From Aurantiochytrium sp. KH105 (Eukaryota; Sar; Bigyra; Thraustochytrida; Thraustochytriidae), in contig BGKB01000052.1 of the NCBI GenBank assembly GCA_003116975.1, positions 62,001 through 126,000 of the forward strand: DNA of 64,000 nucleotides, read 5' to 3'. The first letter of the stretch is position 1; each line of letters begins with the position of its first letter. The translations under genes and the position numbers were made by a program. The notes under the pieces are model-generated. The model was not told the DNA's origin. It ran no database searches and saw only the letters and a list, made by a program, of their open reading frames with translations. This document shows positions 39,172-49,330 of the stretch, one piece after another.

Positions 39172-40462
39172 CGAGAAAGACGGCCTCCCAGGACCCCGTG
39201 GCCTCTTTAATGTAGGCAACCGTGGGTACGCCAATGATGCCAGCAAATGCAGCGAGCGTGTTGCTAATAGACTGCAAACGACCGACGTATTCTGGAGCGG
39301 CAACATCGAGCTTGGCAGCTTCGTAGCCGGCCACGGGTCCTGCGCCGTTGCAGGCGAGCGCGAGGCACATGTACGTGATGGCAGAAAAGACCCATGAGGA
39401 GGTAGTAATGAGGAGCATGAAGGTTCCTGCGCCGACAAAGCCCGTGATGGTAGAAATGCGTCGCACCGTGGACAGTGGAAGCTCCCCGCGCGCGATGAAG
39501 CGATCTGCATGAGTTGACGTGAACGTGACGGCGACGCCCATGACAATGTACGGCAGACATGAAAGGGCGAGCGAGGAGCCGCCGAGATCAAAAGCCTCCT
39601 CAAAGTACGTTGGAAGCCAGCTCATGAGCACAAAGGCGGCAATGTTGTGGCAAAAGTGGGCGTAAAAGATGGCGCCAACCACTTTATGGCAAACAATAAG
39701 ACGCGCCTGCTGCAGCAAGGTGGGACCTTCGCTCGGCGCGCTGGGCTTGGCGCGCATGAGCGAAGGTGTAGCCGGAGCGCGCGGCGGCATACAGGGCAAG
39801 GCCGTGGTTCCATCGGGAACGTCAATGTAGTAGGCGAAGAGGCCCCAGCAGAGCACCCAGAGCATGCCGAGGGATCCAAAAAAGTAAAAGACAGAAGACC
39901 AGTGAAAGTGGTGCATCATGACGGGCGAGGCGGCAAACGAAAAGACGGCGCCACCAAAAACACCAAAGTTGATGGATCCCAGGGCCCGGGAGCGCTCATC
40001 CTTGGGGACCCGACTGGCAAAGAGGTGATAAATTACAGGAAAAGTGCTTCCTTCGCAGATGCCGAGCAGGATGCGCCCGTAGACGACGTAGGTGTGCGAG
40101 TAGCGAGCGAGCAGAGGCACAATGAGAGTCGAAATGCTCCACGCAAAGGCGGCGACGCCAAGGACGACGTGTCCGCCGTATTTTTGAGCGAGATAGGCGC
40201 CTGGAATCTGCGACCAAATGTAGCCCCAGAAGAATGCGGCGAGCACGGACGCGCGCTGGTGCATGTCCCACTGTAGCTCTTTGGACATTTCTGTCACAGC
40301 GACACTCATGTTGACCCTGTCGCAATAGCTGAGCGCTGTGCAAAAGCTGCACAGAATCACGAGCAGGCGTCTTCGCTCAATGGAGAGCGGGTCTTCCTGT
40401 TCTCGCTTCGCCTCCGACTTGGCGGCAATGCCAGCTTCGAGCGAGGCTGCGCTCGCTTTCAT
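39092..40462 (-). CDS. MFS anion transporter, SLC17-like (456 aa)
   Basis: The ATG at 40462 is the first in frame. Twelve hydrophobic segments are expected. The N-terminal half has the SLC17/ANTR pattern: SYCDRVNMSVAV in the first helix, then FFWGYIWSQIPGAYLAQKYG and GRILLGICEGSTFP. The second half continues with FVLMSWLPTYFEEAFDL. Family members carry phosphate, organic anions, glutamate or sialic acid driven by Na+ or H+; the substrate here is unknown. Its final 27 codons (stop at 39092-39094) lie within the end of the GT13 gene on the other strand. Confidence 0.9.
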   Translation of the reverse strand: MKASAASLEAGIAAKSEAKREQEDPLSIERRRLLVILCSFCTALSYCDRVNMSVAVTEMSKELQWDMHQRASVLAAFFWGYIWSQIPGAYLAQKYGGHVVLGVAAFAWSISTLIVPLLARYSHTYVVYGRILLGICEGSTFPVIYHLFASRVPKDERSRALGSINFGVFGGAVFSFAASPVMMHHFHWSSVFYFFGSLGMLWVLCWGLFAYYIDVPDGTTALPCMPPRAPATPSLMRAKPSAPSEGPTLLQQARLIVCHKVVGAIFYAHFCHNIAAFVLMSWLPTYFEEAFDLGGSSLALSCLPYIVMGVAVTFTSTHADRFIARGELPLSTVRRISTITGFVGAGTFMLLITTSSWVFSAITYMCLALACNGAGPVAGYEAAKLDVAAPEYVGRLQSISNTLAAFAGIIGVPTVAYIKEATGSWEAVFLVMGAVFYSAALVFHTFGHYSGKVVPG

Positions 40463-41163
40463 CGTGATTCCCTCGTTGCGCCTCCCTATCGACAACCCCG
40501 GTCAGTCTCTGTGAGCGGCTCCTTGCTTGCCTCGCCCGCTGTCGCTTGCTTCCCGACAATGCCTGCCTGCCGTCCGCCGTTTGAGCTCGCACCTGGAGCC
40601 AAGTCGCGTCGGCGCGCTTGGCGTGCGCGTGCGCGTGCGCGTGCGCAGCAGCACGAGACTCTGCTGCCTCGGGCGGGCGCGCCCCAAAGGCCGATCGTCG
40701 CAAGGGTTTTGTGAGGGAGGGTTTGCAAAGGTGTTTTTGCTCGAAAAAGCAACGGCGTCATCAGCACAGATCACGATGAGAAAGCAATGGAGTAAGATGT
40801 GGTAAATGATGAAAGAATTTTCTGCTGATCGAAAGTTTGCTGACACGTCGAGGCCTGATCGCGGCTCTTTCATCTTGCTTGAGGGTGCCCTGGGGCCAAG
40901 AAGCGCGGAGGATCAATCTCTTATTTTTTTTTGGAGGTGAGGTAAATCCAGCCCAATTGCAATGCAGCGGAGAACCTAGAGGATCGAGCTCTCTTTGACA
41001 CATTGTGAATCCCAGAGCGGCAAAAGGTGTATTGTTTCCTTTTGATCTTTCTCTTGCTGTTCACGCTTGCAAAGTCGCTCTGTCGCGATGCGTTACGCTC
41101 GGGAGACTGACATTCCGAGAACGAATTTGCCAACCTAGGGTTTTAGAAGTTACAATTTTTCTT
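40463..41163. other. Intergenic, SLC17 promoter
   Basis: About 700 bp. A (GC-GTGC)n stretch at 40619-40645 and a T-rich run at 40921-40932 are visible. No supportable gene. Confidence 0.5.
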
Positions 41164-42210
41164 TCACGGATTAGCACTTTCTGGTCGTAAAAGTTTGCGA
41201 AGCTCCATGGCACCTTCGGCTTGATTGGCTCGCGTCGGTCGAGGCGCAATTTCGTGCGGGATGTCTCCCCAGCGATCCATCACACGACGACTCGCGCCAC
41301 TGGCGATGAGAAGCTCGGCGACATCATAGGCATCGCGCGAGCCTGCTACGGCCGCGAGATGTAAGGGAGTCCAGCCGTTTGTATTTTCTCGGGCATGAAG
41401 CTGCGCACCGTGCTGCAATAGGAACTCACAAAACTTGGCGTGACAACGCGCTGCTGCCCAGTGCAGTGACGTCCAGCCGTGACGATCGGTTCCATTGACG
41501 CTGAGGTCTTCAACTCCCATATCGCCAGCCTCTTGCTGAAGCAAGGTCTCGGCACGGCGCACATCGCCATGGAATGCGCAGCGAAGAAGAGTTTTGTTTC
41601 CATCTTCACTAAGCATGGGTCGTGTGTCTTCGGGATCGTGTGGTTCTCTTGGGTCAAGATCGGGATCTTCGGTCTCTTTGTCGTTTTGCAGATGATCATC
41701 TTCGTCACCCGTTGGCCCAGCATTTTCGGGTCTGTGCGATTCTTCCTTGCCGATTTGCTCTGCGGCTTCGCGAAGTGTCGCAGCTTGCTTTGACCCGGTA
41801 GTGTCGTCGAAGTCATCGTCGGCATAGGCATCATTGTTGTCGTCCTCGTCTCCTTGAGTGTTGTCAGAATTTTCGTCGTCGGGGTGATTTTTCGCCAAGG
41901 TTTCTTTGGCAGCCTCTTGAAGTTTAGCGGACGTCGCGTCTCTCTCTTCTTGCACGTCTTGCGCGGCAGCGCGGAGTGCCTTTGCAGTCGGCGAGTCATC
42001 CTCGGGCGTGTCTCCGGCGGCGCGGCCGCTATCGCGATCGCGGGCTGAGTCTTTTTCAACTAATGTCTTGGGTTGGCCGTGTGGGTTGGAGGTGGCGGTG
42101 GCGGTGGCGGCGGCGGCGGCGGCGACGGGTATGGGCCTCGTGCCTCGCGGAGGTCGACCTGCGGCGCCCTCTTCCGGGCGCCGCGGAGTTGTTGCCGATG
42201 GAGGCGCCAT
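41164..42210 (-). CDS. Ankyrin-repeat protein with acidic N-terminus (348 aa)
   Basis: Starts at ATG 42210. The first about 205 residues are low-complexity (Ala/Thr, then Asp/Glu/Asn-rich). From about 210, three to four ankyrin repeats follow: KTLLRCAFHGDVRRAETLL, HGWTSLHWAAARCHAKFCEFLLQHGA, GWTPLHLAAVAGSRDAYDVAELLIASGA and a last partial unit DRWGDIPHEIA. Ankyrin repeats bind other proteins; no enzymatic domain is present, so the function is unknown. A (CCACCG)n tract encodes the Ala/Thr run near residues 30-40. Confidence 0.88.
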   Translation of the reverse strand: MAPPSATTPRRPEEGAAGRPPRGTRPIPVAAAAAATATATSNPHGQPKTLVEKDSARDRDSGRAAGDTPEDDSPTAKALRAAAQDVQEERDATSAKLQEAAKETLAKNHPDDENSDNTQGDEDDNNDAYADDDFDDTTGSKQAATLREAAEQIGKEESHRPENAGPTGDEDDHLQNDKETEDPDLDPREPHDPEDTRPMLSEDGNKTLLRCAFHGDVRRAETLLQQEAGDMGVEDLSVNGTDRHGWTSLHWAAARCHAKFCEFLLQHGAQLHARENTNGWTPLHLAAVAGSRDAYDVAELLIASGASRRVMDRWGDIPHEIAPRPTRANQAEGAMELRKLLRPESANP

Positions 42211-42532
42211 TTCTTTTTTCCGCGAATGCGGCCAGGTTGGTTGTCAACGTTCTGGCGGGCTCGCGGGCTAGCGTAAAACGTAACGCACATGACATTACCG
42301 TGTGGCATACAAATGCCTTGGATGGGCACATGAAGCCTTGTGATCATAGCGGGCGCGATTGCGTTTGGGGCGATGATGATAGATGGCAGGAGCTCTGCTC
42401 CTAGGGGCCAACGGGGAGGGAAGCCAACAAAAAATGCGAGACATCAAGACACGGAGCGCGATGTTAGCCGGGACGACAAGAGTCCTGATAATTGCATCCA
42501 ACATTTTTACCAAGTGAGACAAATGATTGTAT
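42211..42532. other. Short intergenic region
   Basis: About 320 bp between the ankyrin gene start and the first MAPEG stop. Nothing recognisable. Confidence 0.5.
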
Positions 42533-43009
42533 TTAGCGCGAGAAAAGCTCGTACGCGAGGTACAAGTTGCTGCCGAGGAGGCCGAGGACACCAATGTATT
42601 TGCAGAGAGCGAGCTTGCTGTTGCGGTTCTCCGGGCCGGCGGAGCGGTATTGGCGCGCATACTGGAGGAAGCCAACCGAGGCGACGACGAGGCTGCCCGC
42701 CGCGACAACGGGGGCAGCGAGACCTCCGGTGAGTGTGAGCACGAGGTAGTAGTAGTGCGTCTCAAGGGCGTTCTGATGAGCCCGCTGTGCGCAGTTGAAG
42801 AGCTTGGCGCTCTTGGCATCCTTGGCGTTCGTGTATTCCTTTCCGTCCACCTCGATGACCGTCGCGTACATTTCCGGGTACGGCACCTTGTACTGCTCGC
42901 GAGCCTCCATGACCTTGCCGCCCTGGGACGCCACCGTCAGCGTCGAGGCGATGAGGGCGAGAGGCACGAGGCCAAAGTTGGCCGGGAAGAGGTCTAGTAC
43001 GGTCGCCAT
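42533..43009 (-). CDS. MAPEG protein, microsomal glutathione S-transferase 3-like, copy 1 (158 aa)
   Basis: Starts at ATG 43009. Four hydrophobic segments are spaced as in MAPEG enzymes. The family motif FNCAQRAHQNALE (about residues 70-82) matches the MGST3 FNC-x-QRAHQN-x-LE signature that binds glutathione. YKVPYPEMYA and the ARQYRSAGPENRN loop are further marks. The expected role is glutathione transferase/peroxidase or leukotriene C4 synthase-type activity in the ER or outer mitochondrial membrane. A tandem paralogue lies at 44203-44688. A (CAG)n tract abuts the start codon on the transcribed strand. Confidence 0.93.
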   Translation of the reverse strand: MATVLDLFPANFGLVPLALIASTLTVASQGGKVMEAREQYKVPYPEMYATVIEVDGKEYTNAKDAKSAKLFNCAQRAHQNALETHYYYLVLTLTGGLAAPVVAAGSLVVASVGFLQYARQYRSAGPENRNSKLALCKYIGVLGLLGSNLYLAYELFSR

Positions 43010-43010
43010 C

Positions 43011-43042
<32 letters not shown>

Positions 43043-44202
43043 ACTCTTTTACGATCCTCGTTGCGGTTCTGCTTGCACCGTTTGCCTTTGCTGGTAGTGC
43101 TGCGGTCTTGGAGCCTCTCGCGCCGTGGCTGCAGCGTCGAGAAAGGTCGGTTTGGGTGGTCGGCGCTGGATTCGGATTTCCCGGCAGCTCTGGCTCTGCA
43201 GCTGGCTGCTGCAACGCTGCAGGCAGTTTTCTCTCGACTTACATTAGTTAGACCTGGGCAGCTAGATCCTCTTGCGCGCGTTCGCTCATTCCTACATGCC
43301 TCCATTCCTTCCTTCCCTCGTTCCTCCACTCGCAGCGGCCCGACCGTCCCTGCCGCAGTCCCTGTCGCAGCCAGGAGCAAAGGGGAGTAAAGAGCGCGTG
43401 CCGCGCCCCGGCCACGGGAGAAGACGCAGGCGGGGCCTCGCTCGCGCCCGGGAAGCCCGGAGAGCCCAGCCTCGGCGCGCCGGGCCTGGACCGCGCGGGG
43501 AGGTGAGCGCGCGAGCGGGAAGCGGGGGCGCGGGGTCCACGCTGGAGCCAAGGCCGGGAGGGAGCGCGTGGACCGGCGGATTCGCGAGGGTGAGGAGATG
43601 ACGCCGGCCGCGAACCGCCCGCGTCTTTCATTCAGTCAAGGTTGCAGAGGCTGCAGCGTCGCTTTCTTTCTTTTTTAGACGCAGCGGCAGCTTGAGGGTG
43701 ACGATGGCGCGCTCGGACGGGAGTCGCATGGCGGAGCGGCCTCGATCTGCCAAGCAGCTGCAGCCAGAGGCCAGCTTTGGGTTGGTCAGGATCAGAAATG
43801 GATGACTGACTGACATGAGTGATTTTGCAGCCGAGTGTAGCTAGCTAGCTAGCTTGGAAGGTCAGGGACGACGAGGACGTCTGAACTTGAGCCAAGATGC
43901 AAGACCCGTGAAGATGAAGTGATTTGATCTGGGTAGTAGTACTCCAGGCAGATTTTAATAAAAGCAGCAGATCCCTGCAGAGGCAGCAATAACAAGCAAA
44001 AGAGCTGCAGCGTCAAAGTATAAAACTCGATCAAAGCAAACGGGCAACTGTAAAAACAATACCAGCAGAAACAGCAACAGCAACAGCAGTAGCAGCGCCA
44101 GCAACAGCAGCACCGGCGGCAGCAGCAGATTATAAGAGGTAAATGCAACCAAGATAGGCCTAACGTGCGTCAAGATCGTTTTTGATTCTTCTATCGTTAT
44201 TA
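43010..44202. other. Spacer between tandem MAPEG genes
   Basis: About 1.2 kb. It holds a (GCT)10 run at 43012-43042, GC-rich low-complexity DNA (43380-43600), a GCTAGCTA run near 43838-43853 and a degenerate CAGCAACAG stretch at about 44060-44130. No gene is supported. Confidence 0.5.
43012..43042. repeat. (GCT)10 microsatellite next to the MAPEG start codon
   Basis: Ten perfect trinucleotide units. On the transcribed strand it is a CAG/GCA tract ending 3 bases before the ATG of the gene at 43009, so it lies in the 5' UTR. Confidence 0.93.
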
Positions 44203-44688
44203 TCAGTGCAGCTTGGACGCAAGAAGGACGTAAGCAAGGTAGAAGTTGCTTCCGAGGAGACCAAGAAGGCCAACATACTTGCAGAGAGCAAGCTTGTTGT
44301 TACGGTTCTCCGGGCCGGCACAGCGGTACTGGCGCGCGTACTCGCGGAAACCAATCGTGGCAACGATGAGGCTGCCGGCGGCAGCGACGGGGGCGGCGAG
44401 ACCGCCAGTGACCGCGAGCACAAGGTTGTAGTAGTGCGACTCGAGGGCGTTCTGGTGACCGCGCTGGGCGCAGTTGAAGAGTTTGGCGCTCTCAGGATCC
44501 TTGGCGTTGGTGTACTTTTTGCCATCCACCTCGATCACTGTCGCGTACATGTCCGGGTACGGGACCTTGTACAGCTTGCGAGCTTCCATCACGCTGCCTC
44601 CCTGCAAGACAACGGTCACGGTGGACGCGATCACGGCAAGCGCCACAAAGCCGTACTCCGCTGGCAGGAGGTCGAGGACCGTCGTCAT
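44203..44688 (-). CDS. MAPEG protein, microsomal glutathione S-transferase 3-like, copy 2 (161 aa)
   Basis: Starts at ATG 44688. It is co-linear with the copy at 42533-43009 without gaps: MTTVLDLLPAEYG, YKVPYPDMYATVIEVDGK, FNCAQRGHQNALE and ARQYRCAGPENRN. One change in the signature is Ala to Gly (QRGHQN). The final residues differ (LLASKLH instead of ELFSR). It is a tandem duplicate in the same orientation. SKL is not at the extreme C-terminus, so no PTS1 signal is claimed. Confidence 0.93.
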   Translation of the reverse strand: MTTVLDLLPAEYGFVALAVIASTVTVVLQGGSVMEARKLYKVPYPDMYATVIEVDGKKYTNAKDPESAKLFNCAQRGHQNALESHYYNLVLAVTGGLAAPVAAAGSLIVATIGFREYARQYRCAGPENRNNKLALCKYVGLLGLLGSNFYLAYVLLASKLH

Positions 44689-47423
44689 GGTTGCAGGCAG
44701 TCTCTACGCTCTAGCTCTAGCTCTAACCGACTGACAGTGGCGAATGAATCGCAGACGGGCTCGTCGGCGCGTCGGTGCGATGGGGATGGATTACAGGCCG
44801 TCAATCGGTCCTTGCTTCTCTGCCGCGGCCTTTGGATTGCAGTTCTGCCGCTCGCCGTCGAGAGCGTCGGTGTCTCCCTCTCCGTTTCCTTGCTCGGGAA
44901 GCTTCGCTGTTCGACCAGCAGGCAGCAGGGAGCGTCCTCGGGCCTTCGGGTCTCGGCGCAATGGTGCCGGGGTCTATTTCGCCCGAGTGAGAGGCCAGAC
45001 ACAGCCAGGACTTCTAGCGGCTCTCCCTCGCTCCTCGGCCCCGACCCGGCTCTGCTCTACCTCGGTCTAGCTTGGCTTGCATTGTCTTGTCTTGCCTTGC
45101 CCTGCCTTGCCTTGCTCTGCTCTTCTCGCTTGGCCTCGGCGCAAGGCAAGCCTGATCTTGATCAAAGCGGGCGGGGGGTGCGCGTGAGGGTCCGGTGCGC
45201 GTGAGGGTCCTCGAGGACATTCACACACCCGGTCCTCGCTTGTGGAGCACACCTCTATTTAGTGTGTACCCTGCGCACCTCTCCCCCATTTCCAGCCGTA
45301 TCATCATCATTAGGCGCTGTCGTCGCCTATCGGGTTTCCCGCACCAGACGCGGCGTAATGTCTTGTCTGAAAACGCCGTGAACGAGTCCGCATCCGGTGC
45401 GACCTGCGCGGGCGCGAACGTCTTGGTCCTGCAGCATGCAACTTGCGAGCGCACGAAGCCAAAAAAAAAAAAAGCCAAAATCCGGCATCGCGCAAGCTGT
45501 CTGGAAAAGGCGAGCGCCCGCTGGCCGTCTGCTGTTGCTGCTGTTGCTGCTGCTGCTGCTGCTGCAGCTGCTGCTAGCGACCTGGCTGGCGACTTGGTCC
45601 ATCTATGAACTTGGCGAGCGAGGACGAGCGCTGATTCGGGAGACGCCGCGCTCCAGTTTTGCACCGGTGGCGCACTGCAAGGCTGCTGCTGATCGCAGCC
45701 CTCGGTCTTCATGCATGCGACTGCATCGCGAGGTGCCTCACTCATTCACAGGCTGGACCTGCCTGCAGAAGTCGTCGAAGGCGGTGCGCGGATGTGTGCG
45801 GCATTCTAGCAGAAAAATGCGGAGGTAAGACGTAACCAGAGCGATTCAAGGAAAAGCAGCAGCAGCGACAGGGCTCTGCTCGCCTCCTCGAGCATGCACC
45901 ACATGTAGTCCGTCCACATGGCCCAAGAACGAGCTGCCATCATGATGGCCATTATGGCGAGTGCATGCATGCACGCACGCCCTCCTCCGCCTTTCTGCTG
46001 CGGCTCGTCGGTTTCCTTCTCGTTCTTGCCCGTCTTCACGCGTCTCGCCTTGTTCGTAAAAAGACCTTTGGCTTCCTCTCCATTTTGTTTGCTTCGTCTT
46101 GTCTCATTTCCAGTTATGGCTTGCGGTTGGCTTATTTTGTACTATACTATTGTCGGTTCTTGCGAATTGTCTTGTCTTCCTTCCACCTGACTTCGTTTGC
46201 TTTTCTTGTCTTGCGAATCGTCTTCTCTTGGCGCACATCTGCACCCTCGTCTTGACATCTGCCTCGCCTCGCGTCGTCTTGTCTCGTCTCGTCTCGTCTC
46301 GTCTCCTCCCCTCTATCTCCGTCGCCTGCCTGTCTTCCACCCCTCCGCCTTCACCTCTCTTCCCCGCCGCCCCCCACTCCACCTTTCCCCGCCCGCAACT
46401 GCCCCTCCCCGCTTTCCCCACTTGCGCCGCGCCCCTTTCTCCACTTGCTCCCCTTAATCACCGCCGCGCTCCGGCGCTCTTTTCGCCTTCGCCGCGCGAG
46501 GCCGCCGCGGGCCTGTCCCCGGCCGCCCGGCTGCCTGCGCGGCCGCCTGCCCGGCTGCCTGCCTTCGCGGCCGCCTGCCGTGCGGGGTCCGCGCGGCCGC
46601 CCTGGCCTGGCGCGGCGGCGGGGCGGCGGCGGCGGCGGTGAAGTTGGCGTGAAGTCAAGCCGCGCGGGCAGGGCGGCGCCGCGGGGTCCGGTGGCGCCGC
46701 GCCCCCGCCGCGCGGCCCGGGTCTGGTTTTTTGCGCGGGCCCCGGCAGACAGGCCACGCCGCGGCGCCGGCAGACCTGTTTCTGCCGCCCAAGCCCGCAC
46801 GCTCGCACGCCCGCGCGAGGAGGGACCAGGTACGTGCGGCCTTTCTTGCGGGCTCGCTTGCTCTCCTCTTCGCCCGCCCTCCCTCTCGCGTCGCCTCGCA
46901 GCTCGCCGGGCGAGGCGAGTGGCGAGGCGCCGGAAGGTTGCGGAGATTGATTGGATGGGGACGATGGACGGAGGGATATGGACGGAGGCCGCGGATATTC
47001 AGAATTTCTGCGTCGGGTGTGGCGCGGAGCCGACGGCGGCGAGCCGAGGCGAGGGCGGGTCTGCGTGCTCTACTCGAGCAGGGCGGATGTCAAGCTCGCG
47101 CCGGCTGTCCGCCAGTCTTGGCCGCAGTGGGGTCATGTTCGTTGAAAACAATGATCAGGAAAGAGACCGAGAGACAGACAAGATCTGAATTCTTTCTCAT
47201 TGTTTTGGGGGCGAGATGGAGGGTGAGGAAGGGGAGGGGGAGACGCATTCTTTTCTACTCGCATGAAGAATGGAAAGGAGAACAGCAAGCGCGCGCCAAA
47301 AAATGACTGAGAGGACAAGACAGAGAAACTAACTCAAACCTAATCTTTTGGCAAACGGCTATTCTTCATCGCGAAACAAACGCAGATCCTACAGCAATAA
47401 CAGCACTCACACCAACCACAACG
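44689..47423. other. Long divergent intergenic region MAPEG / SHMT
   Basis: About 2.7 kb. It holds CTTGC repeats (45083-45120), an A13 tract near 45461, (CTG)n near 45528-45575, TCGTC repeats near 46270-46308, a C/T-rich strand up to about 46480 and very GC-rich sequence to 46760. Open frames here have no recognisable protein and mirror the base composition. The SHMT promoter and 5' UTR must lie at the right end. Confidence 0.5.
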
Positions 47424-48917
47424 ATGATGCGTGCCACCTCGATGCGCATGGCTAGCCTGGCCGGCCAGAAGCGCGCCATGAGCGCCGCCGCCGCCGGAGG
47501 CCTTCGCGCTGAGGCCGCCAAGCTCAACGCGCCTCTCAGCGAGACCGACCCGGAGCTCCTTGACATCATGGAGCTGGAGAAGCGCCGCCAGCGCAACTCG
47601 CTCGTGCTCATTGCCAGCGAAAACTTCACCTCCCGCTCGGTCTACGACGCCCTCGGCTCGCACATGTCCAACAAGTACAGTGAGGGCTACCCGGGCGCCC
47701 GCTACTACGGTGGCAACGACTACATTGACATGGTTGAGCGCCTCTGCCAAGAGCGCGCCCTCGCCGCCTTCAACCTCGACCCTGCCGAGTGGGGCGTCAA
47801 CGTGCAGTCTCTCAGTGGCTCCCCCGCCAACTTCCAGGTCTACTCGGCTCTCCTCCAGCCCCACGACCGCATTATGGCCCTCGACCTGCCCCATGGCGGC
47901 CATCTGAGCCACGGCTACGCCACCCCCAACAAGAAGATTTCGGCCACCAGCATCTTCTTTGAGAGCCTCCCGTACCGCCTTGATGAGGAGACTGGCCTCA
48001 TCGACTACGACAACATGGAGAAGCTCGCCGAGGCCTACCGTCCCAAGCTCGTCGTCGCCGGTACCTCGGCGTACTCGCGTCTGCTCGACTACAAGCGCTT
48101 CCGCGAGGTCTGCGACCAGCACAAGGCCATCATGCTTGCCGACATGGCCCACATTTCGGGTCTCGTCGCCGCCAAGGTCGTCCCCTCTCCCTTTGAGTAC
48201 GCGGATGTCGTCACCACCACCACCCACAAGTCGCTCCGCGGCCCCCGCGGTGCCATGATCTTTTACCGCCACGAGACCGCCCAGCACAAGGACATTGGCG
48301 AGAAGATCAACTTTAGCGTCTTCCCCGGCCTCCAGGGCGGCCCCCACAACCACACCATCACTGCCCTCGCCACGGCTCTCAAGCAGGCCGCCTCCCCCGA
48401 GTTCAAGGAGTACCAGGAGCAGGTCATCCGTAACGCCAAGACCCTCGCTGACACCCTCACCGAGCGCGGCTACGCCCTCGTCTCGGGCGGCACCGATAAC
48501 CACCTCGTCAACGTCAACCTCAAGAAGAGCCATGGCATTGACGGTGCCCGCGTCGAGCGCATCCTCGAGCTCGTCAGCATCGCCACGAACAAGAACACCG
48601 TCCCTGGCGACAAGTCTGCGCTTATCCCCGGTGGCATCCGCCTCGGCACCCCCGCGCTCACCTCGCGTGGCTTTGACGAAAACGACATGCGCAAGGTCGC
48701 TGACTTTATTGACCGCGGTGTCCAGATTGCGCGCAACGTCAAGTCCGAGGTCAAGGGCAAGAAGGTCAAGGACTTCCGCGACTACCTCGACAGCATCGAG
48801 GGCGGCCACAAGGATGTCAACGCTCTTCGCGCCGACGTCGAGGCCTTCGCCAGCTCCTTCCCCACCATTGGCTTTGAGGAGTCCTCCATGCGCTACTCGG
48901 ACACCTACAAGGCATGA
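47424..48917 (+). CDS. SHMT2: Serine hydroxymethyltransferase, mitochondrial type (497 aa)
   Basis: Starts at ATG 47424. The N-terminal 30 residues (Met/Arg/Ala/Ser-rich, no acids) look like a mitochondrial presequence. The enzyme then has every landmark: [52 protein letters not shown] and the PLP-lysine motif [13 protein letters not shown]. It interconverts serine and glycine with tetrahydrofolate and PLP, feeding one-carbon units. Length is normal for the family. Codon use is strikingly C-ending, suggesting high expression, and this leaves a long antisense open frame that is an artefact. Confidence 0.97.
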   Translation: MMRATSMRMASLAGQKRAMSAAAAGGLRAEAAKLNAPLSETDPELLDIMELEKRRQRNSLVLIASENFTSRSVYDALGSHMSNKYSEGYPGARYYGGNDYIDMVERLCQERALAAFNLDPAEWGVNVQSLSGSPANFQVYSALLQPHDRIMALDLPHGGHLSHGYATPNKKISATSIFFESLPYRLDEETGLIDYDNMEKLAEAYRPKLVVAGTSAYSRLLDYKRFREVCDQHKAIMLADMAHISGLVAAKVVPSPFEYADVVTTTTHKSLRGPRGAMIFYRHETAQHKDIGEKINFSVFPGLQGGPHNHTITALATALKQAASPEFKEYQEQVIRNAKTLADTLTERGYALVSGGTDNHLVNVNLKKSHGIDGARVERILELVSIATNKNTVPGDKSALIPGGIRLGTPALTSRGFDENDMRKVADFIDRGVQIARNVKSEVKGKKVKDFRDYLDSIEGGHKDVNALRADVEAFASSFPTIGFEESSMRYSDTYKA

Positions 48918-49330
48918 GTTTTTGCTTTTCTGAGTTGATTTTAATTCATGTTCTAGCCTGTGATATCTTTCCATCTTGTGCCTCCGGGTCGTCTTTGACC
49001 ACTTTGTCCTGAATGTCGCTCTTGGCTTCTACTTGGACGCAAGTTTATTCCCGTTGTCGCTTCAAGTGGATCTCGTAACTCTAACTAAGGTGATTTTCCC
49101 GGTTGCGCTTTCGAAGGCAAGTCGAACTGCTTCTGTTTGGATGCAGCCCTTTGAGAGGCTATTGTTGAGGCAAGAATCATCTCATCAAAGAAGAGTAGTA
49201 TACCTGGATTCCAAGCCTTGGACTGACTGTGAATGTATAGACCTATTACTCAAAACGAGGCATTCGGCTGAAATGTGGCATACGTCTCCGCAAACAAATG
49301 AACGAAAGAGATGGATATTATACTAGTTTT
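48918..49330. other. Convergent 3' region
   Basis: About 410 AT-richer bases between the SHMT stop and the TIR gene stop. Nothing recognisable. Confidence 0.5.

Noticed and set aside
44203-44222. SKL near the C-terminus of MAPEG copy 2 as a peroxisomal signal
   Set aside because: The protein ends SKLH; PTS1 must be the very last three residues.
45965-46255. Hydrophobic small ORF upstream of SHMT
   Set aside because: It follows from a T/C-rich strand, which encodes Leu/Phe/Ser in any frame. No other support.
47340-48974. A 544-codon open frame antisense to the whole SHMT gene
   Set aside because: It mirrors SHMT exactly. C-ending codons on the sense strand remove stop codons on the other. 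The translation is Val/Gly/Glu/Asp/Leu-rich with no domain, and it starts downstream of the SHMT 3' end.
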